Source: Chryseobacterium gleum | Lineage (GTDB): Bacteria > Bacteroidota > Bacteroidia > Flavobacteriales_D > Sanyastnellaceae | DNA: 41,276 bases | Direction: 5' to 3' | NCBI GenBank assembly: GCA_945874695.1 | Contig: CAMCHP010000022.1 | Span: forward strand, 1 to 41,276 | Shown: positions 15,026-23,584 of the stretch, in pieces | How positions within the stretch are numbered: position 1 is the stretch's first letter | How the letters are laid out: the number at the start of each line of letters is the position of its first letter | Position numbers and translations under genes: made by a program | The notes under the pieces: generated by a model | Seen by the model: the letters and a program-made list of their open reading frames with translations, nothing else | Database searches by the model: none | Told to the model about the DNA's origin: nothing

Positions 15026-15350
15026 AGTTCTTTCGGTGTTGAGGGGAAGATACAAACCAATCCTTTGAATAGCCAAATAAAGCGACCGATGACTAAAAAC
15101 ACACGTCAAAATAAATTAAACACGACACGAATAAATAAAAAACACACATAGACCAATCCTGATATTGACTCCATGATTTGAGCTCAGGTGACTAGTTTGG
15201 GACTTATTAGCTCACACGCTCGATTCCCTGCTGTGGATTAGCGCCTAAACGGCAGGGAAGTCGAGCCGCACCGAAAATATTCCGCTTAATTGTCAGGCCG
15301 TCGCGCGAAGTGCAACCGACTTACACCCTGCCTCTGCTTGACAATTCCCC
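15026..15350. other. Gene-free region with nested inverted repeats
   Basis: No ORF is supported. One near-perfect inverted repeat pairs 15218-15231 (GCTCGATTCCCTGC) with 15252-15266 (one bulge), leaving a 20-base loop. A second pairs 15288-15298 (AATTGTCAGGC) with 15336-15346 (one mismatch) around a 37-base loop. The two hairpins lie side by side at the 3' side of the carbonic-anhydrase-like gene. They may be a structured RNA, a terminator region, or the remains of a small mobile element. A TATCTTCC box on the minus strand about 20 bases upstream of ATG 15025 may be the -7 region of the GlcG operon. Confidence 0.45.
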
Positions 15351-15881
15351 TTACCCACCAAACCACCCTTTGTACATGACGTAATTTGCGGCGAGTTTTC
15401 CCAGGTTTTCGAGGGATGTGGCGGTGTCAATCGCCTTTACTTTTTTGGCTGGTACGCCGGCATATATTGAGCCTGCTTCAACGTGCGTGCCTTCGAGTAA
15501 AATAGCGCCGGCGGCGATAATGGAGCCGCTTTCAACCACGCAGCCATCCATCACGATGGCTCCCATGCCCACCAGCACGCGGTCATGCAGGGTGCAGCCG
15601 TGCACGAGGGCGTTGTGACCAATTGACACCTCATTGCCAATGGTGGTGGCCGCTTTCTGGTAGGTGCAGTGAATGACTGCGCCATCTTGCACGTTTACCC
15701 GGTTGCCGATGCGGATGCTGTGCACATCGCCCCGCACCACCGCATTGAACCAAAAACTGCAGTCGTCACCGCACACCACGTCGCCCACGATGGTGGCGTT
15801 GGGCGCGATGAAGCAGGCGTTTCCGAAGATCGGGGTAATGCCGTTTACGGGCAAAATAATGGGCTGTTGTTGGGTGTACAT
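15351..15881 (-). CDS. Gamma-carbonic-anhydrase-family protein (hexapeptide repeat)
   Basis: This 176-residue protein has a left-handed beta-helix of hexapeptide repeats (IFGNACFIAPNATIVGDVVCGDDCSFWFN onward). Conserved gamma-CA features are seen: RGDVHSIRIGNRVNVQDGAVIHC, and SIGHNALVHGCTLHDR with two metal-type His residues, then GMGAIVMDG and IYAGVPAKKVKAI. The layout and length match the PaaY/YrdA/CaiE group. Such proteins bind Zn or Fe as trimers; some hydrate CO2, others act as thioesterases or have unknown roles. The start at 15881 is close to repeat R3 upstream, and the gene is followed by the hairpin-rich gap. Confidence 0.85.
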   Translation of the reverse strand: MYTQQQPIILPVNGITPIFGNACFIAPNATIVGDVVCGDDCSFWFNAVVRGDVHSIRIGNRVNVQDGAVIHCTYQKAATTIGNEVSIGHNALVHGCTLHDRVLVGMGAIVMDGCVVESGSIIAAGAILLEGTHVEAGSIYAGVPAKKVKAIDTATSLENLGKLAANYVMYKGWFGG

Positions 15882-15897
15882 GGTTGATCGATTGCGT

Positions 15898-15921
15898 CCA
15901 TCCTGCCGTTAGGCAGAAAAC
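15898..15921 (+). repeat. Dispersed hairpin repeat, copy R3
   Basis: CCATC is followed by CTGCC-GTTA-GGCAG and AAAAC. The stem sequence differs from all other copies but remains fully complementary. It lies between trpS and the carbonic-anhydrase-like gene. Confidence 0.75.
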
Positions 15922-15936
15922 AAAAAAATTCGTATA

Positions 15937-16911
15937 TTATCCCATACCGAGTCGCTCACGCACACGGCCGAGGACCTCTTGCGCGACTTTGCGGGCCTTT
16001 ACGGCACCCTCAGCGAGCACATCGTTGATGCGATCAGGATGGGCCATGAGCTCGTGGTAGCGCTCGCGGGGCTCGGCAAACCGTTCAACGAGCGCTTGTT
16101 TGAGGTCGTTTTTGGCGTGTCCCCAACCGTAACCGCCGGCTTGCAACTTGGCGGCCATTTCATCGGCTGCTGCGCGATCGACCAACATGCTGTAGATGGC
16201 GTGCACGGCTGAAGCTGAAGGATCTTTCGGATCTTCAAGCGGCGTTGCGTCGGTGATAATGTTCTTGTTAATGAGGTTTTTCAACGCTTTTTCGTCTAAA
16301 AACACGTCGATGGTGTTGTCGCGCGACTTGCTCATTTTCTGTCCGTCAGTGCCAATCACATACATGGTTTCTTCGCGCACATCTTCTTCGGGTAAGACGA
16401 AAGTTTCGCCCATTTTGTGGTTGAAACGGGCGCCGACATCGCGGGTCATTTCGAGGTGTTGCAACTGATCTTTGCCTACGGGCACGCGTTCTGCGTCGTA
16501 GAGCAAAATATCAGCAGCCATAAGCATGGGGTAGGTAAACAGTCCGGCATTGACATCTTCAAGGCGGTCGGCTTTGTCTTTAAACGAGTGCGCGAGTGTA
16601 AGGCGTTGGTAGGGATAGAAGCAGCTCAGGTACCACGCCAACTCGGTCACTTCGGGGATGTCTGACTGGCGGTAGAACACTGATTTATTGGGGTCTAATC
16701 CGCAAGCCAACCATGTTGCTGCTACCTCGAGGGTGTTCGCGCGCAGCACTGCCGCATCTTTGATTTGCGTAAGCGAGTGCATGTCGGCGATGAACAAGAA
16801 CGATTCATTGCCGGGTTCATTGGCCATTTGAATGGCGGGGAAAATGGCTCCCAAGATGTTTCCGAGGTGGGGTTTGCCGGTAGCTTGAATGCCCGTTAAG
16901 ATGCGTGCCAT
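15937..16911 (-). CDS. trpS: Tryptophanyl-tRNA synthetase
   Basis: This 324-residue class I synthetase charges tRNA-Trp. The HIGH-like motif appears as TGKPHLGNILGAI near residue 12, and the KMSKS loop as DGQKMSKSRDNTI near 192. Family segments FLFIADMHSLTQI, VFYRQSDIPEVTELAWYLSC and GKDQLQHLEMTRDVGARFN are intact, and the length is usual for bacterial TrpRS. The -7 box TATATTTG at 16926-16933 leaves a short 5' leader before ATG 16911. Confidence 0.97.
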   Translation of the reverse strand: MARILTGIQATGKPHLGNILGAIFPAIQMANEPGNESFLFIADMHSLTQIKDAAVLRANTLEVAATWLACGLDPNKSVFYRQSDIPEVTELAWYLSCFYPYQRLTLAHSFKDKADRLEDVNAGLFTYPMLMAADILLYDAERVPVGKDQLQHLEMTRDVGARFNHKMGETFVLPEEDVREETMYVIGTDGQKMSKSRDNTIDVFLDEKALKNLINKNIITDATPLEDPKDPSASAVHAIYSMLVDRAAADEMAAKLQAGGYGWGHAKNDLKQALVERFAEPRERYHELMAHPDRINDVLAEGAVKARKVAQEVLGRVRERLGMG

Positions 16912-16925
16912 ACAGAAGATTTGCG

Positions 16926-16954
16926 CAAATATACTGTGTCGGCTAAGAATACAA
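16926..16954 (-). promoter_or_regulatory. trpS promoter
   Basis: On the minus strand TTG (16954-16952) is followed after 18 bases by TATATTTG (16933-16926), matching the Bacteroidota -33/-7 pattern. Transcription should begin near 16920, about 10 bases before the ATG. Confidence 0.6.
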
Positions 16955-17059
16955 CGGGCTTAGCTTATTTCGTACATGGTGATTCATGAGCAAGAGGGCG
17001 GCATTTCTGACATAATGACTTCGCCCTGTGATACTGTATAGCTGATATAACTGTTTTGC

Positions 17060-17067
17060 TACCTTTA
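17060..17067 (+). promoter_or_regulatory. Possible -7 box of the glycosyltransferase genes
   Basis: TACCTTTA has one mismatch to TAnnTTTG and lies only 7 bases before ATG 17075. If used, the transcript would start at or just before the AUG (leaderless or nearly so). No clear -33 TTG is seen. Confidence 0.4.
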
Positions 17068-17074
17068 CGCCCCG

Positions 17075-17809
17075 ATGAAGCCAAGTAAGCTTTCTATTCT
17101 TATTCCCGTGTACAACGAGGGAAAGACCGTGCATCTGATCTTGCAGCAGGTGATTGAAGCGGCATTGCCTGCGGGCATTGCACGTGAATTGGTTATTGTG
17201 AACGATGCCTCAACCGACGAAACCGAGCAAAGTGTGCAGGCATTTTTGGCCAAACACCCTGAGGTGAGCGCTGTATTTCATTCGCATCCTGTAAATCAAG
17301 GCAAAGGGGCCGCCTTGCACACCGCCATTGGTTTGGCGAGCGGCGACTACTGCATTGTTCAAGATGCCGATTTGGAGTACGATCCCGATGAATACGTTGA
17401 TTTATTCAAGCCTGTTTTCAAGGCCGATGCCGATGTGGTGTATGGCTCGCGCTTTGTCGGCAACCAGCCGCATCGCATCTTGTTCTTTTGGCACTCGATT
17501 GGCAATAAAATCTTAACCTTCTTGTCAAACATGTTCACTGATTTGAACCTGACTGACATGGAGACGTGCTACAAGCTCATCCGCACCGATATTTTAAAAA
17601 GCCTGCTTTTGAAAGAAAAGCGTTTCGGGTTTGAGCCTGAGGTCACGGCTAAATTGGCCCGCGTGCCAAACATCCGCATTTATGAAGTGGGCATTTCGTA
17701 TTACGGTCGAACCTTTGCGGAGGGCAAGAAAATCAACTGGCGCGATGGTTTCCGCGCGATCTATTGCATTTTGAAGTACAACATCTTCGATCGCAAATTC
17801 CTGAAGTAG
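17075..17809 (+). CDS. GT2 glycosyltransferase, dolichyl/polyprenyl-phosphate sugar transferase type
   Basis: This 244-residue protein has a GT-A fold: LSILIPVYNEGKTV at the N-terminus, VIVNDASTDET, the nucleotide-sugar motif IVQDADLEYDPDEY (Asp-x-Asp near residue 97), YGSRFVG, and LTDMETCYKLIRTDIL. It is closest to the DPM1/GtrB branch, which moves a sugar from a nucleotide to a polyprenyl phosphate on the cytoplasmic face of the membrane. There are no C-terminal membrane helices, as in the DPM1 type. Eight bases downstream starts a multi-spanning GT39-like protein that would use such a lipid-linked sugar on the periplasmic side. Confidence 0.85.
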   Translation: MKPSKLSILIPVYNEGKTVHLILQQVIEAALPAGIARELVIVNDASTDETEQSVQAFLAKHPEVSAVFHSHPVNQGKGAALHTAIGLASGDYCIVQDADLEYDPDEYVDLFKPVFKADADVVYGSRFVGNQPHRILFFWHSIGNKILTFLSNMFTDLNLTDMETCYKLIRTDILKSLLLKEKRFGFEPEVTAKLARVPNIRIYEVGISYYGRTFAEGKKINWRDGFRAIYCILKYNIFDRKFLK

Positions 17810-17817
17810 CGGCCCCC

Positions 17818-19404
17818 ATGAAGCACCGGTACTCCATGCGCAGCACCTTCATTTTTCTCGGCTTATTGCTTGTGTTGGCGACGTGGTATGGCTTCTTTCG
17901 CATTGTTGATGAGCCGCCACATCCGATTCATGCGTGGCGCAATACCGATTGCTTGTCGATCACGCTCAACTACCACGACAACGGCATGGTTTTCAGCGAA
18001 CCCGCCATTCACAACTACATTTCAGACGATTATACTTCGGGCAAAACGGCCGGCGAATTTCCCGGCTGGTATTATGCCATGGCCGCCCTATGGAAAACGT
18101 TTGGCGTGAGTGAAACCTTGTACCGCAGCATGGTCGCACTGCTCTTTGTGCTTGCCCTATTTGCTGTACAGCGCGCGCTTTTGCGCCTCATGAACGAATT
18201 TTGGTCGGTGGCGCTCACGCTCTGGCTCTTTGTGCAACCCGCCTTGGTTTACTACGCTTTCGGCTTCTTGAGCAACGTCCCCGCTTTAAGTTTTGCCCTG
18301 TTCGGCGGGGCGGCGTATGTGTTTTTCGCCCTGAACGGGCGGATGCGCTGGTTGTGGATCGCCACGGCGTGCTTCGCATTGGGCGCTTTGCTCAAAATCA
18401 CAGCGCTGCTTTTGTTTTGCACCCTGATTGGATTGATCCTCCTCGAATGGATGGGACTGAAGCTGTGGCCGAAGCGTAAATTGTTTCCGCAACCGCTCAA
18501 ACAGCTCGCGATTTTGTCTACTGCACTCTTGCCCATTTTTGCATGGTACATGTGGGCAGCCGACTACAATGCGAGCCACGGCGGCAAATACACATTCAAC
18601 GGCATTTGGCCGCTTTGGGAGGCAGATGCTGCTTTGCAAGCCGCCATTTGGGAGGGCATTCGGCAGTTCACCGCGCGGCAAATTATGGCACCTGTAAATT
18701 GGCTGATCGCTTTGGGCGGACTCGTAGCTGTGGCGGTTCAGGTGCGCCGAATTCCCTTGCTCCTTGTTGCGTTGCCCCTTGTTTTTTTCATGGGTTCATT
18801 GGTCTATGCCATCCTTTGGTTTCAAGCCTGGAAAGACCATGACTACTACTTCATTGACCTGTATGTTTGGCCTTTGCTCGTGCTGGTTGTACTTGTAGCC
18901 GCAGCCCGATACCGCCAGGTAAACACCCTCGTTGAGCGCAGCTTGCGCGCGGTGTTTGCCGTGCTTTTGGCCTGGTCGGCCTTGTACACACAAGAGCATT
19001 TGGCTTTGCGATACACCGCGAATTACGACGACACCTATATTACAGCTACCGATTATGAAGAGGGGCATTTGAAGTATGTGCATTGGGACATGATGCGCAA
19101 TGAATACGGCTTGCTCGGCATTTCGCCTGTGCTCGAGGCCCATGGCATCACCAAAGACACCCCGGTAATCTCCATTCCCGATGCCAGTTTTTGCATCACC
19201 CTGTACTTTATGGATCGCAGGGGCTACACGAACATGGGCGATTTCAACCGCACGCCTGAAAGCGTTCGTGAAAACATTGCCCGAGGCGCTAAGTACCTCA
19301 TCGTGAACGAAAGCGAATATGAGGTTGACTTCCCGTGGGTGCGTGAATTCATGCACACACCCGTGCTCACGCACAACAACATTCGTGTGTTTGACCTCCG
19401 TTAG
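17818..19404 (+). CDS. Multi-spanning GT39/ArnT-like membrane glycosyltransferase
   Basis: This 528-residue protein starts MKHRYSMRST directly after the GT2 gene; an upstream in-frame start at 17764 would overlap it. About ten hydrophobic helices follow (FIFLGLLLVLATWYGFF; VALLFVLALFAVQRALL; LALPLVFFMGS type segments). The first periplasmic loop carries an acidic-aromatic region (HAWRNTDCLSITLNYHDNG; EPAIHNYISDDYTSGKTAGE) as in PMT/ArnT-type enzymes. These enzymes transfer sugars from polyprenyl-phosphate carriers to lipid or protein acceptors outside the cytoplasm. The C-terminal ~100 residues are a soluble domain. The sugar and acceptor are unknown. Confidence 0.75.
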   Translation: MKHRYSMRSTFIFLGLLLVLATWYGFFRIVDEPPHPIHAWRNTDCLSITLNYHDNGMVFSEPAIHNYISDDYTSGKTAGEFPGWYYAMAALWKTFGVSETLYRSMVALLFVLALFAVQRALLRLMNEFWSVALTLWLFVQPALVYYAFGFLSNVPALSFALFGGAAYVFFALNGRMRWLWIATACFALGALLKITALLLFCTLIGLILLEWMGLKLWPKRKLFPQPLKQLAILSTALLPIFAWYMWAADYNASHGGKYTFNGIWPLWEADAALQAAIWEGIRQFTARQIMAPVNWLIALGGLVAVAVQVRRIPLLLVALPLVFFMGSLVYAILWFQAWKDHDYYFIDLYVWPLLVLVVLVAAARYRQVNTLVERSLRAVFAVLLAWSALYTQEHLALRYTANYDDTYITATDYEEGHLKYVHWDMMRNEYGLLGISPVLEAHGITKDTPVISIPDASFCITLYFMDRRGYTNMGDFNRTPESVRENIARGAKYLIVNESEYEVDFPWVREFMHTPVLTHNNIRVFDLR

Positions 19405-19424
19405 CGTGCTTTGCAGGCAGTCGC

Positions 19425-19449
19425 CCATCCGGCCGTTTAGGCCGAAACC
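19425..19449 (+). repeat. Dispersed hairpin repeat, copy R4
   Basis: CCATC is followed by CGGCC-GTTTA-GGCCG and AAACC, preceded by a small GGC-AGTC-GCC hairpin. It sits between the convergent ArnT-like and pgk genes. Confidence 0.8.
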
Positions 19450-19464
19450 AAAAACCCGTTAAAA

Positions 19465-20655
19465 TTAATTGCGAACCGCTGCAATGCCCGGAAGCACCTT
19501 GCCCTCTAGGGCTTCAAGCATGGCTCCTCCTCCGGTTGAGACGTAGCTCACCGATTCAGCCAAGCCACTTTTGTTGATCGCCGCCACCGAATCGCCGCCA
19601 CCTACAAGCGTAAACGCCCCGTTTTTGGTGGCATCAACTAAGGCGTTGGCCATGGCAAAGGTGCCTTGTGCGAAGGGGGCCATTTCGAAAACCCCCATCG
19701 GGCCATTCCAAAGCACGATGCGGCTTTTGGCAATCACCTCTGCAAACTCGGCGCGTGCAGCCGGCCCGATATCGAGGCCCATCCATCCGCTCGGAATTTC
19801 ACCACTGGCACAAACTTGGGTATCGGCATCGGCAGAAAATGCATTCGCGATTACTGAATCTACAGGTAGGTGCAGCTTTACGCCAGCCTCTTCAGCGCGT
19901 TCAATGATCGACTTACAGGTATCGATGCGATCGACCTCGCAGAGCGAATTCCCGATTTCTTGGCCCATGGCCTTGAAAAAGGTATAAGCCATGCCCCCGC
20001 CAATGATGATGTGGTCTGCGGTATTGAGCAAATTCTCTACAATGAGCAGTTTATCAGAAACTTTCGCACCGCCAATGATCGCTGTGACAGGTTTTTCAGG
20101 CGCCGTAAGAATGCGGTCGATGCTATCGATTTCGGCCTCCATCAAGTATCCGAACAGCTTATCGTGTGGGAAAAAGCGTGCAATAATTGCCGTGCTTGCA
20201 TGGGCACGGTGGGCCGTACCAAAGGCATCGTTGACGTACACATCGCCGTGTTCAGCGAGTTGTCCGGCAAAAAACTCATCGCCCGCTTCTTCTTCAGCAT
20301 AAAAGCGCAAATTATCGAGCAACACCACGTCACCTGCTTGCATCGTTGCTGTGATCTCGCGGGCTTGGTCGCCGATGCAATCGCCTGCAAAGATCACTTT
20401 ATGGTTAAGCACCGCTTCAACAGCTCCTTGCACATGGCGCATGGAGAGGGCCTCATCGGCTCCTTTGGGTCGGCCCAGGTGCGACATGAGTACCACGCTG
20501 CCCCCTTGACCGAGGATGTGTTGTATGGTGCGCGCTGCCGCGCGGATGCGTGTATCGTCGGTTACAGCGTGGCTTGCCTTATCGAGCGGCACATTGAAAT
20601 CAACCCGAATGAGGGCGCGCTTTCCAGCAAAATTGTAGTTTGCGAAGGTGGTCAT
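19465..20655 (-). CDS. pgk: Phosphoglycerate kinase
   Basis: This 396-residue protein interconverts 1,3-bisphosphoglycerate and 3-phosphoglycerate with ADP/ATP in glycolysis. Hallmarks are RALIRVDFNVPLD near the N-terminus, VVLMSHLGRPKG, LLDNLRFYAEEEAGD, VNDAFGTAHRAHAS, the hinge and nucleotide segments IIGGAKVSDKLLIVENLL and GGGMAYTF, LWNGPMGVFE, and the C-terminal GGGDSVAAI...VSTGGGAMLEALEGK. Length is typical. ATG 20655 is chosen over 20694 because the family begins MTTFANYNFAGKRALIR and the -7 box at 20681-20688 lies downstream of the longer start. Confidence 0.97.
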   Translation of the reverse strand: MTTFANYNFAGKRALIRVDFNVPLDKASHAVTDDTRIRAAARTIQHILGQGGSVVLMSHLGRPKGADEALSMRHVQGAVEAVLNHKVIFAGDCIGDQAREITATMQAGDVVLLDNLRFYAEEEAGDEFFAGQLAEHGDVYVNDAFGTAHRAHASTAIIARFFPHDKLFGYLMEAEIDSIDRILTAPEKPVTAIIGGAKVSDKLLIVENLLNTADHIIIGGGMAYTFFKAMGQEIGNSLCEVDRIDTCKSIIERAEEAGVKLHLPVDSVIANAFSADADTQVCASGEIPSGWMGLDIGPAARAEFAEVIAKSRIVLWNGPMGVFEMAPFAQGTFAMANALVDATKNGAFTLVGGGDSVAAINKSGLAESVSYVSTGGGAMLEALEGKVLPGIAAVRN

Positions 20656-20680
20656 GGTCTGAAATCTCCAAATAAGGCTG

Positions 20681-20688
20681 CAAAGATA
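20681..20688 (-). promoter_or_regulatory. pgk -7 promoter box
   Basis: The minus strand reads TATCTTTG, an exact TAnnTTTG match about 25 bases upstream of ATG 20655. It lies inside the longer possible reading frame and so argues against the upstream start. No good -33 TTG is visible. Confidence 0.6.
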
Positions 20689-20824
20689 AGCCACTTCGCC
20701 GACAGCGCGTTACGACTACTTTATGAACAAGTACGGTTGTGAACAAAAGGGCTACAGAAAGCCGTTAGGGGGCAATGCAGCCCGAATCAAAATGTTAATT
20801 TCGTATCAGCTAATTATATGAGCT

Positions 20825-21709
20825 ATGAACAACAAAGGGTACCTTGCTATTATCGTTGTATTGCTTCTTGCATGCGCCTACATGGGCTACAACCTCTCCC
20901 AGAAAGGAGAAACTATTGTTACAATTACCGAAGAAAAGGAAGAACTGGAGATCGACCGCCGCGAGCTCGAGTTAGACTTGCAAAAACTGCGCTTCAGCTA
21001 CGACACCCTGCAAACCGAAAACACGGTTTTAATGGCTGAAATGGCCGACCAGCGTATGCAAATCGATGACCTTTTGAAGAAGGTAAAAGACCGCAACTAC
21101 AGCGTTTCGAAGTTGAAAAAAGAAACCGACACCCTGCGCGAGATCATGAAAGGCTATGTGTACACGATCGATTCGTTGAACACGCTGAACCAAGCATTGA
21201 TTGCTGAGAATAGCGAAATGCGCACACAGGTTGAGCAAGTAACCACTGAAAACAAAGAGTTGCTCGAGCGCCAGCAAAACATGGAGGGCATCATCATCAG
21301 CGGACAGGTTTTGCAAACAACGGCTTTAAGTGCGACCGCAATCAAATTGCGCGGCAGTGGCAAGCAAGTTGAAATTACACGTGCTGGACGTGCCGACATG
21401 ATCAAGGCTTGCTTCACCGTTGTCGAAAACCGCATTGCCAAGCCGGGAAACAAAGAGCTCTACATGCGCATTGTGGCGCCTGACGGCAAGGTATTGCCAT
21501 CGAAAGAGGCGAATGCAACGCGCAAGTTCGGCGACGAAGGTGAGCTGGCCTATTCGGTGATGCGTACCATCGACTACACCAACACGGCCATGGATGTGTG
21601 CATTTTCTATTCGGTTGAAGAGGGTTACGATCTCACCAAAGGCGATTATAAAATCTACATCTACGAAGGCCCGAATCGCATCGGCGTGATCGACTTAGGT
21701 TTGAAATAG
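20825..21709 (+). CDS. Membrane-anchored coiled-coil protein of unknown function
   Basis: In this 294-residue protein one N-terminal helix (GYLAIIVVLLLACAYMGYNL) anchors a long coiled coil at about residues 30-150 (EEKEELEIDRRELELDLQKL; KLKKETDTLREIMKG; VTTENKELLERQQNMEG). A compact C-terminal beta domain follows (KLRGSGKQVEITRAGRADMI; ELYMRIVAPDGKVLPS; GDYKIYIYEGPNRIGVID). The shape, membrane anchor plus coil plus globular domain, fits an envelope scaffold or lipid/protein interaction role, but no family function is known to me. TAATTTCG at 20796-20803 is a possible -7 box (one mismatch). A strong terminator follows the stop, so it is a single-gene unit divergent from pgk. Confidence 0.7.
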   Translation: MNNKGYLAIIVVLLLACAYMGYNLSQKGETIVTITEEKEELEIDRRELELDLQKLRFSYDTLQTENTVLMAEMADQRMQIDDLLKKVKDRNYSVSKLKKETDTLREIMKGYVYTIDSLNTLNQALIAENSEMRTQVEQVTTENKELLERQQNMEGIIISGQVLQTTALSATAIKLRGSGKQVEITRAGRADMIKACFTVVENRIAKPGNKELYMRIVAPDGKVLPSKEANATRKFGDEGELAYSVMRTIDYTNTAMDVCIFYSVEEGYDLTKGDYKIYIYEGPNRIGVIDLGLK

Positions 21710-21734
21710 TTTTTTGCCCCTCCGGGTGATGGGT

Positions 21735-21767
21735 ACGGCCGAGGCACGAAGCTTCGGCCGTTTTTTT
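21735..21767 (+). terminator. Intrinsic terminator after the coiled-coil gene
   Basis: The perfect 8-bp stem ACGGCCGA (21735-21742) / TCGGCCGT (21754-21761), with inner GGC/GCT pairing, is followed by seven T (21761-21767). It lies 26 bases after the stop. Confidence 0.9.
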
Positions 21768-21894
21768 GTCTTTTCATTTGAAAAAACCGACATACGCGCT
21801 CGGTTGGATGGGAAGATGCCCGAGTACAGCTCACCCGTGAATAACTCGCACGTGCTTGGTTAAAAAGATGACCGGTGATTGGCCCAAAACAACC

Positions 21895-21902
21895 TAAATT
21901 TG
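21895..21902 (+). promoter_or_regulatory. purH -7 promoter box
   Basis: TAAATTTG is an exact TAnnTTTG match 48 bases upstream of ATG 21951. It lies inside the upstream extension of the reading frame (TTG 21879), which supports the later start. Confidence 0.55.
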
Positions 21903-21950
21903 CACACTCATCGTTCACCCACAATTGCGCGCTTGCGCGTGCCACGTCAC

Positions 21951-23480
21951 ATGGAAGGTCAAAAAAAGATCAAAAAAGCACTGATTTCGGTGTTTTACAA
22001 AGAAGGACTCGCCGAAATTGTTCAAGAACTTCACCGTCACAACGTCGAAATATTTAGTACGGGTGGCACCCAAGATGCGATTGAAGCATTGGGGATTCCG
22101 GTAACGGCTGTTGACGCGTTAACGGCCTACCCTTCCATTTTGGGTGGCCGGGTTAAAACCTTGCATCCGAAGGTATTTGGCGGCATTTTGGGTCGCCGCG
22201 GGAACAGCTCTGATGCTGCAGAAATGGCGCGTTTCGAAATCCCCGAAATTGACTTGGTGATAGTCGATCTCTATCCATTTGAGGAAACCGTTGCCGCGGG
22301 TGGCAGTGAAGACGAGATTATTGAAAAGATCGACATTGGCGGAATTTCGCTCATCCGCGCAGCGGCAAAAAACCACCGTGACGTGCTCATTGTAGCTTCA
22401 CGCGCGCAGTATGCCGACGCTTTAGCTTGCTTACAGCACGGCCAATGCAGCAGCACCCTTGCTGAGCGCAAGCGATTTGCAGCAGCGGCATTTGCGATTT
22501 CATCGCATTACGACACGAAGATTTACCAATATTTCGCAGGTGCTGATGATCAAGTTTTAAAGGCGAGTTACTTGCAAGGCGACGTGTTGCGCTATGGCGA
22601 GAATCCGCATCAGAAAGGCGTTTTCTTTGGCGACTTCAACGCAATGTTTGACCAACTGAGCGGCAAAGCCTTGTCGTATAATAATTTGCTCGATGTTGAC
22701 GCAGCCATTGCTTTGATGGCTGAGTTTCAAAATGACGCGCCTACATTCGCCATTCTCAAGCATAACAACGCCTGTGGATGTGCGAGCAGACCTACCTTAT
22801 CGGCGGCCTATGCGGCAGCGCTCGCAGCCGACCCAACCTCAGCATTTGGCGGCATATTGATCGCAAACCGCACCATCGACAAAGCCACAGCAGATTTGAT
22901 ACATGGCCTGTTTTGCGAGGTTGTGATTGCGCCTGACTTCGCGCCGGATGCGTTGTCGCTTTTGACCGAAAAGAAAAATCGCATTTTGCTCAAGCAAAAG
23001 TCATTTGACTTGCCGCAGCAAATGGTGCGTACAGCGTTGAATGGATTTTTAGTCCAAGACCGTGACGTGCAGCGCGAAGTGCGAAGCGATTTGCGCTTGG
23101 TAACCCAAGTTGGTGCATCAGACACCCAAATCGATGACTTGCTTTTTGCCAACCGGTTGGTGAAGCACACCAAATCGAATACCATCGTTTTTGTGAAAGA
23201 CGGTCAGCTTTTGGCCAGTGGCACAGGGCAAACTTCCCGGGTTGATGCGTTGCGTCAGGCAGCTGACAAAGCGAAGTCGTTCGGGTTTGACTTACGGGGG
23301 GCTGTAATGGCCTCCGACGCGTTTTTCCCTTTTCCTGACTGCGTAGAACTGGCACACAACGACGGAATAGCCGCGGTTATTCAGCCCGGAGGATCAGTAA
23401 AAGATGACCAGAGCACCGCATTTTGCGACGCACACGGCATGGCGATGTACTTCACCGGTTTTCGCCATTTTAAACACTAA
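21951..23480 (+). CDS. purH: Bifunctional AICAR transformylase / IMP cyclohydrolase
   Basis: This 509-residue enzyme carries out the last two steps of purine synthesis. The N-terminal MGS-like cyclohydrolase domain begins KKALISVFYKEGLAEIVQEL and shows STGGTQDAI, GGRVKTLHPKVFGGIL and LVIVDLYPFEET. The transformylase domain follows with LRYGENPHQKG, ILKHNNACGCA, SAFGGIL and the end segment MASDAFFPFPDCVELAHNDGIAAVIQPGGSVKD. The Lys-His and HNNACG catalytic elements are present. The start is set by the internal -7 box and the usual family N-terminus. It heads the cluster that continues with mreB. Confidence 0.97.
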   Translation: MEGQKKIKKALISVFYKEGLAEIVQELHRHNVEIFSTGGTQDAIEALGIPVTAVDALTAYPSILGGRVKTLHPKVFGGILGRRGNSSDAAEMARFEIPEIDLVIVDLYPFEETVAAGGSEDEIIEKIDIGGISLIRAAAKNHRDVLIVASRAQYADALACLQHGQCSSTLAERKRFAAAAFAISSHYDTKIYQYFAGADDQVLKASYLQGDVLRYGENPHQKGVFFGDFNAMFDQLSGKALSYNNLLDVDAAIALMAEFQNDAPTFAILKHNNACGCASRPTLSAAYAAALAADPTSAFGGILIANRTIDKATADLIHGLFCEVVIAPDFAPDALSLLTEKKNRILLKQKSFDLPQQMVRTALNGFLVQDRDVQREVRSDLRLVTQVGASDTQIDDLLFANRLVKHTKSNTIVFVKDGQLLASGTGQTSRVDALRQAADKAKSFGFDLRGAVMASDAFFPFPDCVELAHNDGIAAVIQPGGSVKDDQSTAFCDAHGMAMYFTGFRHFKH

Positions 23481-23536
23481 CAAGAGAAAGTTAAGTACGT
23501 ATTGCCGAAAGTGCTATCAATCGCTGCCACAATACC

Positions 23537-23544
23537 TATATTTG
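23537..23544 (+). promoter_or_regulatory. mreB -7 promoter box
   Basis: TATATTTG is an exact TAnnTTTG match, 40 bases upstream of ATG 23585. It suggests that the mreBCD-mrdA-rodA genes are transcribed from their own promoter rather than only from purH. Confidence 0.55.
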
Positions 23545-23584
23545 TCGAAACCCCGATTTTTGAGACTTAAAGACACGAGCGATC

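Noticed and set aside
15165-15240. tRNA-like stretch (GAGCTCAGGTGAC, later GCTCGATTCC)
   Set aside because: The D-arm and T-arm words do not come with a matching acceptor stem or anticodon arm, and the T-arm word takes part in a clear inverted repeat instead.
16996-17033. Hairpin AGGGCG...CGCCCT before the GT2 gene
   Set aside because: It has a long loop of over 20 bases and no T-run, and does not match the dispersed hairpin family; not enough to call.
19870-20742. Long plus-strand frame opposite pgk
   Set aside because: It is antisense to the clearly conserved phosphoglycerate kinase and reflects codon bias.
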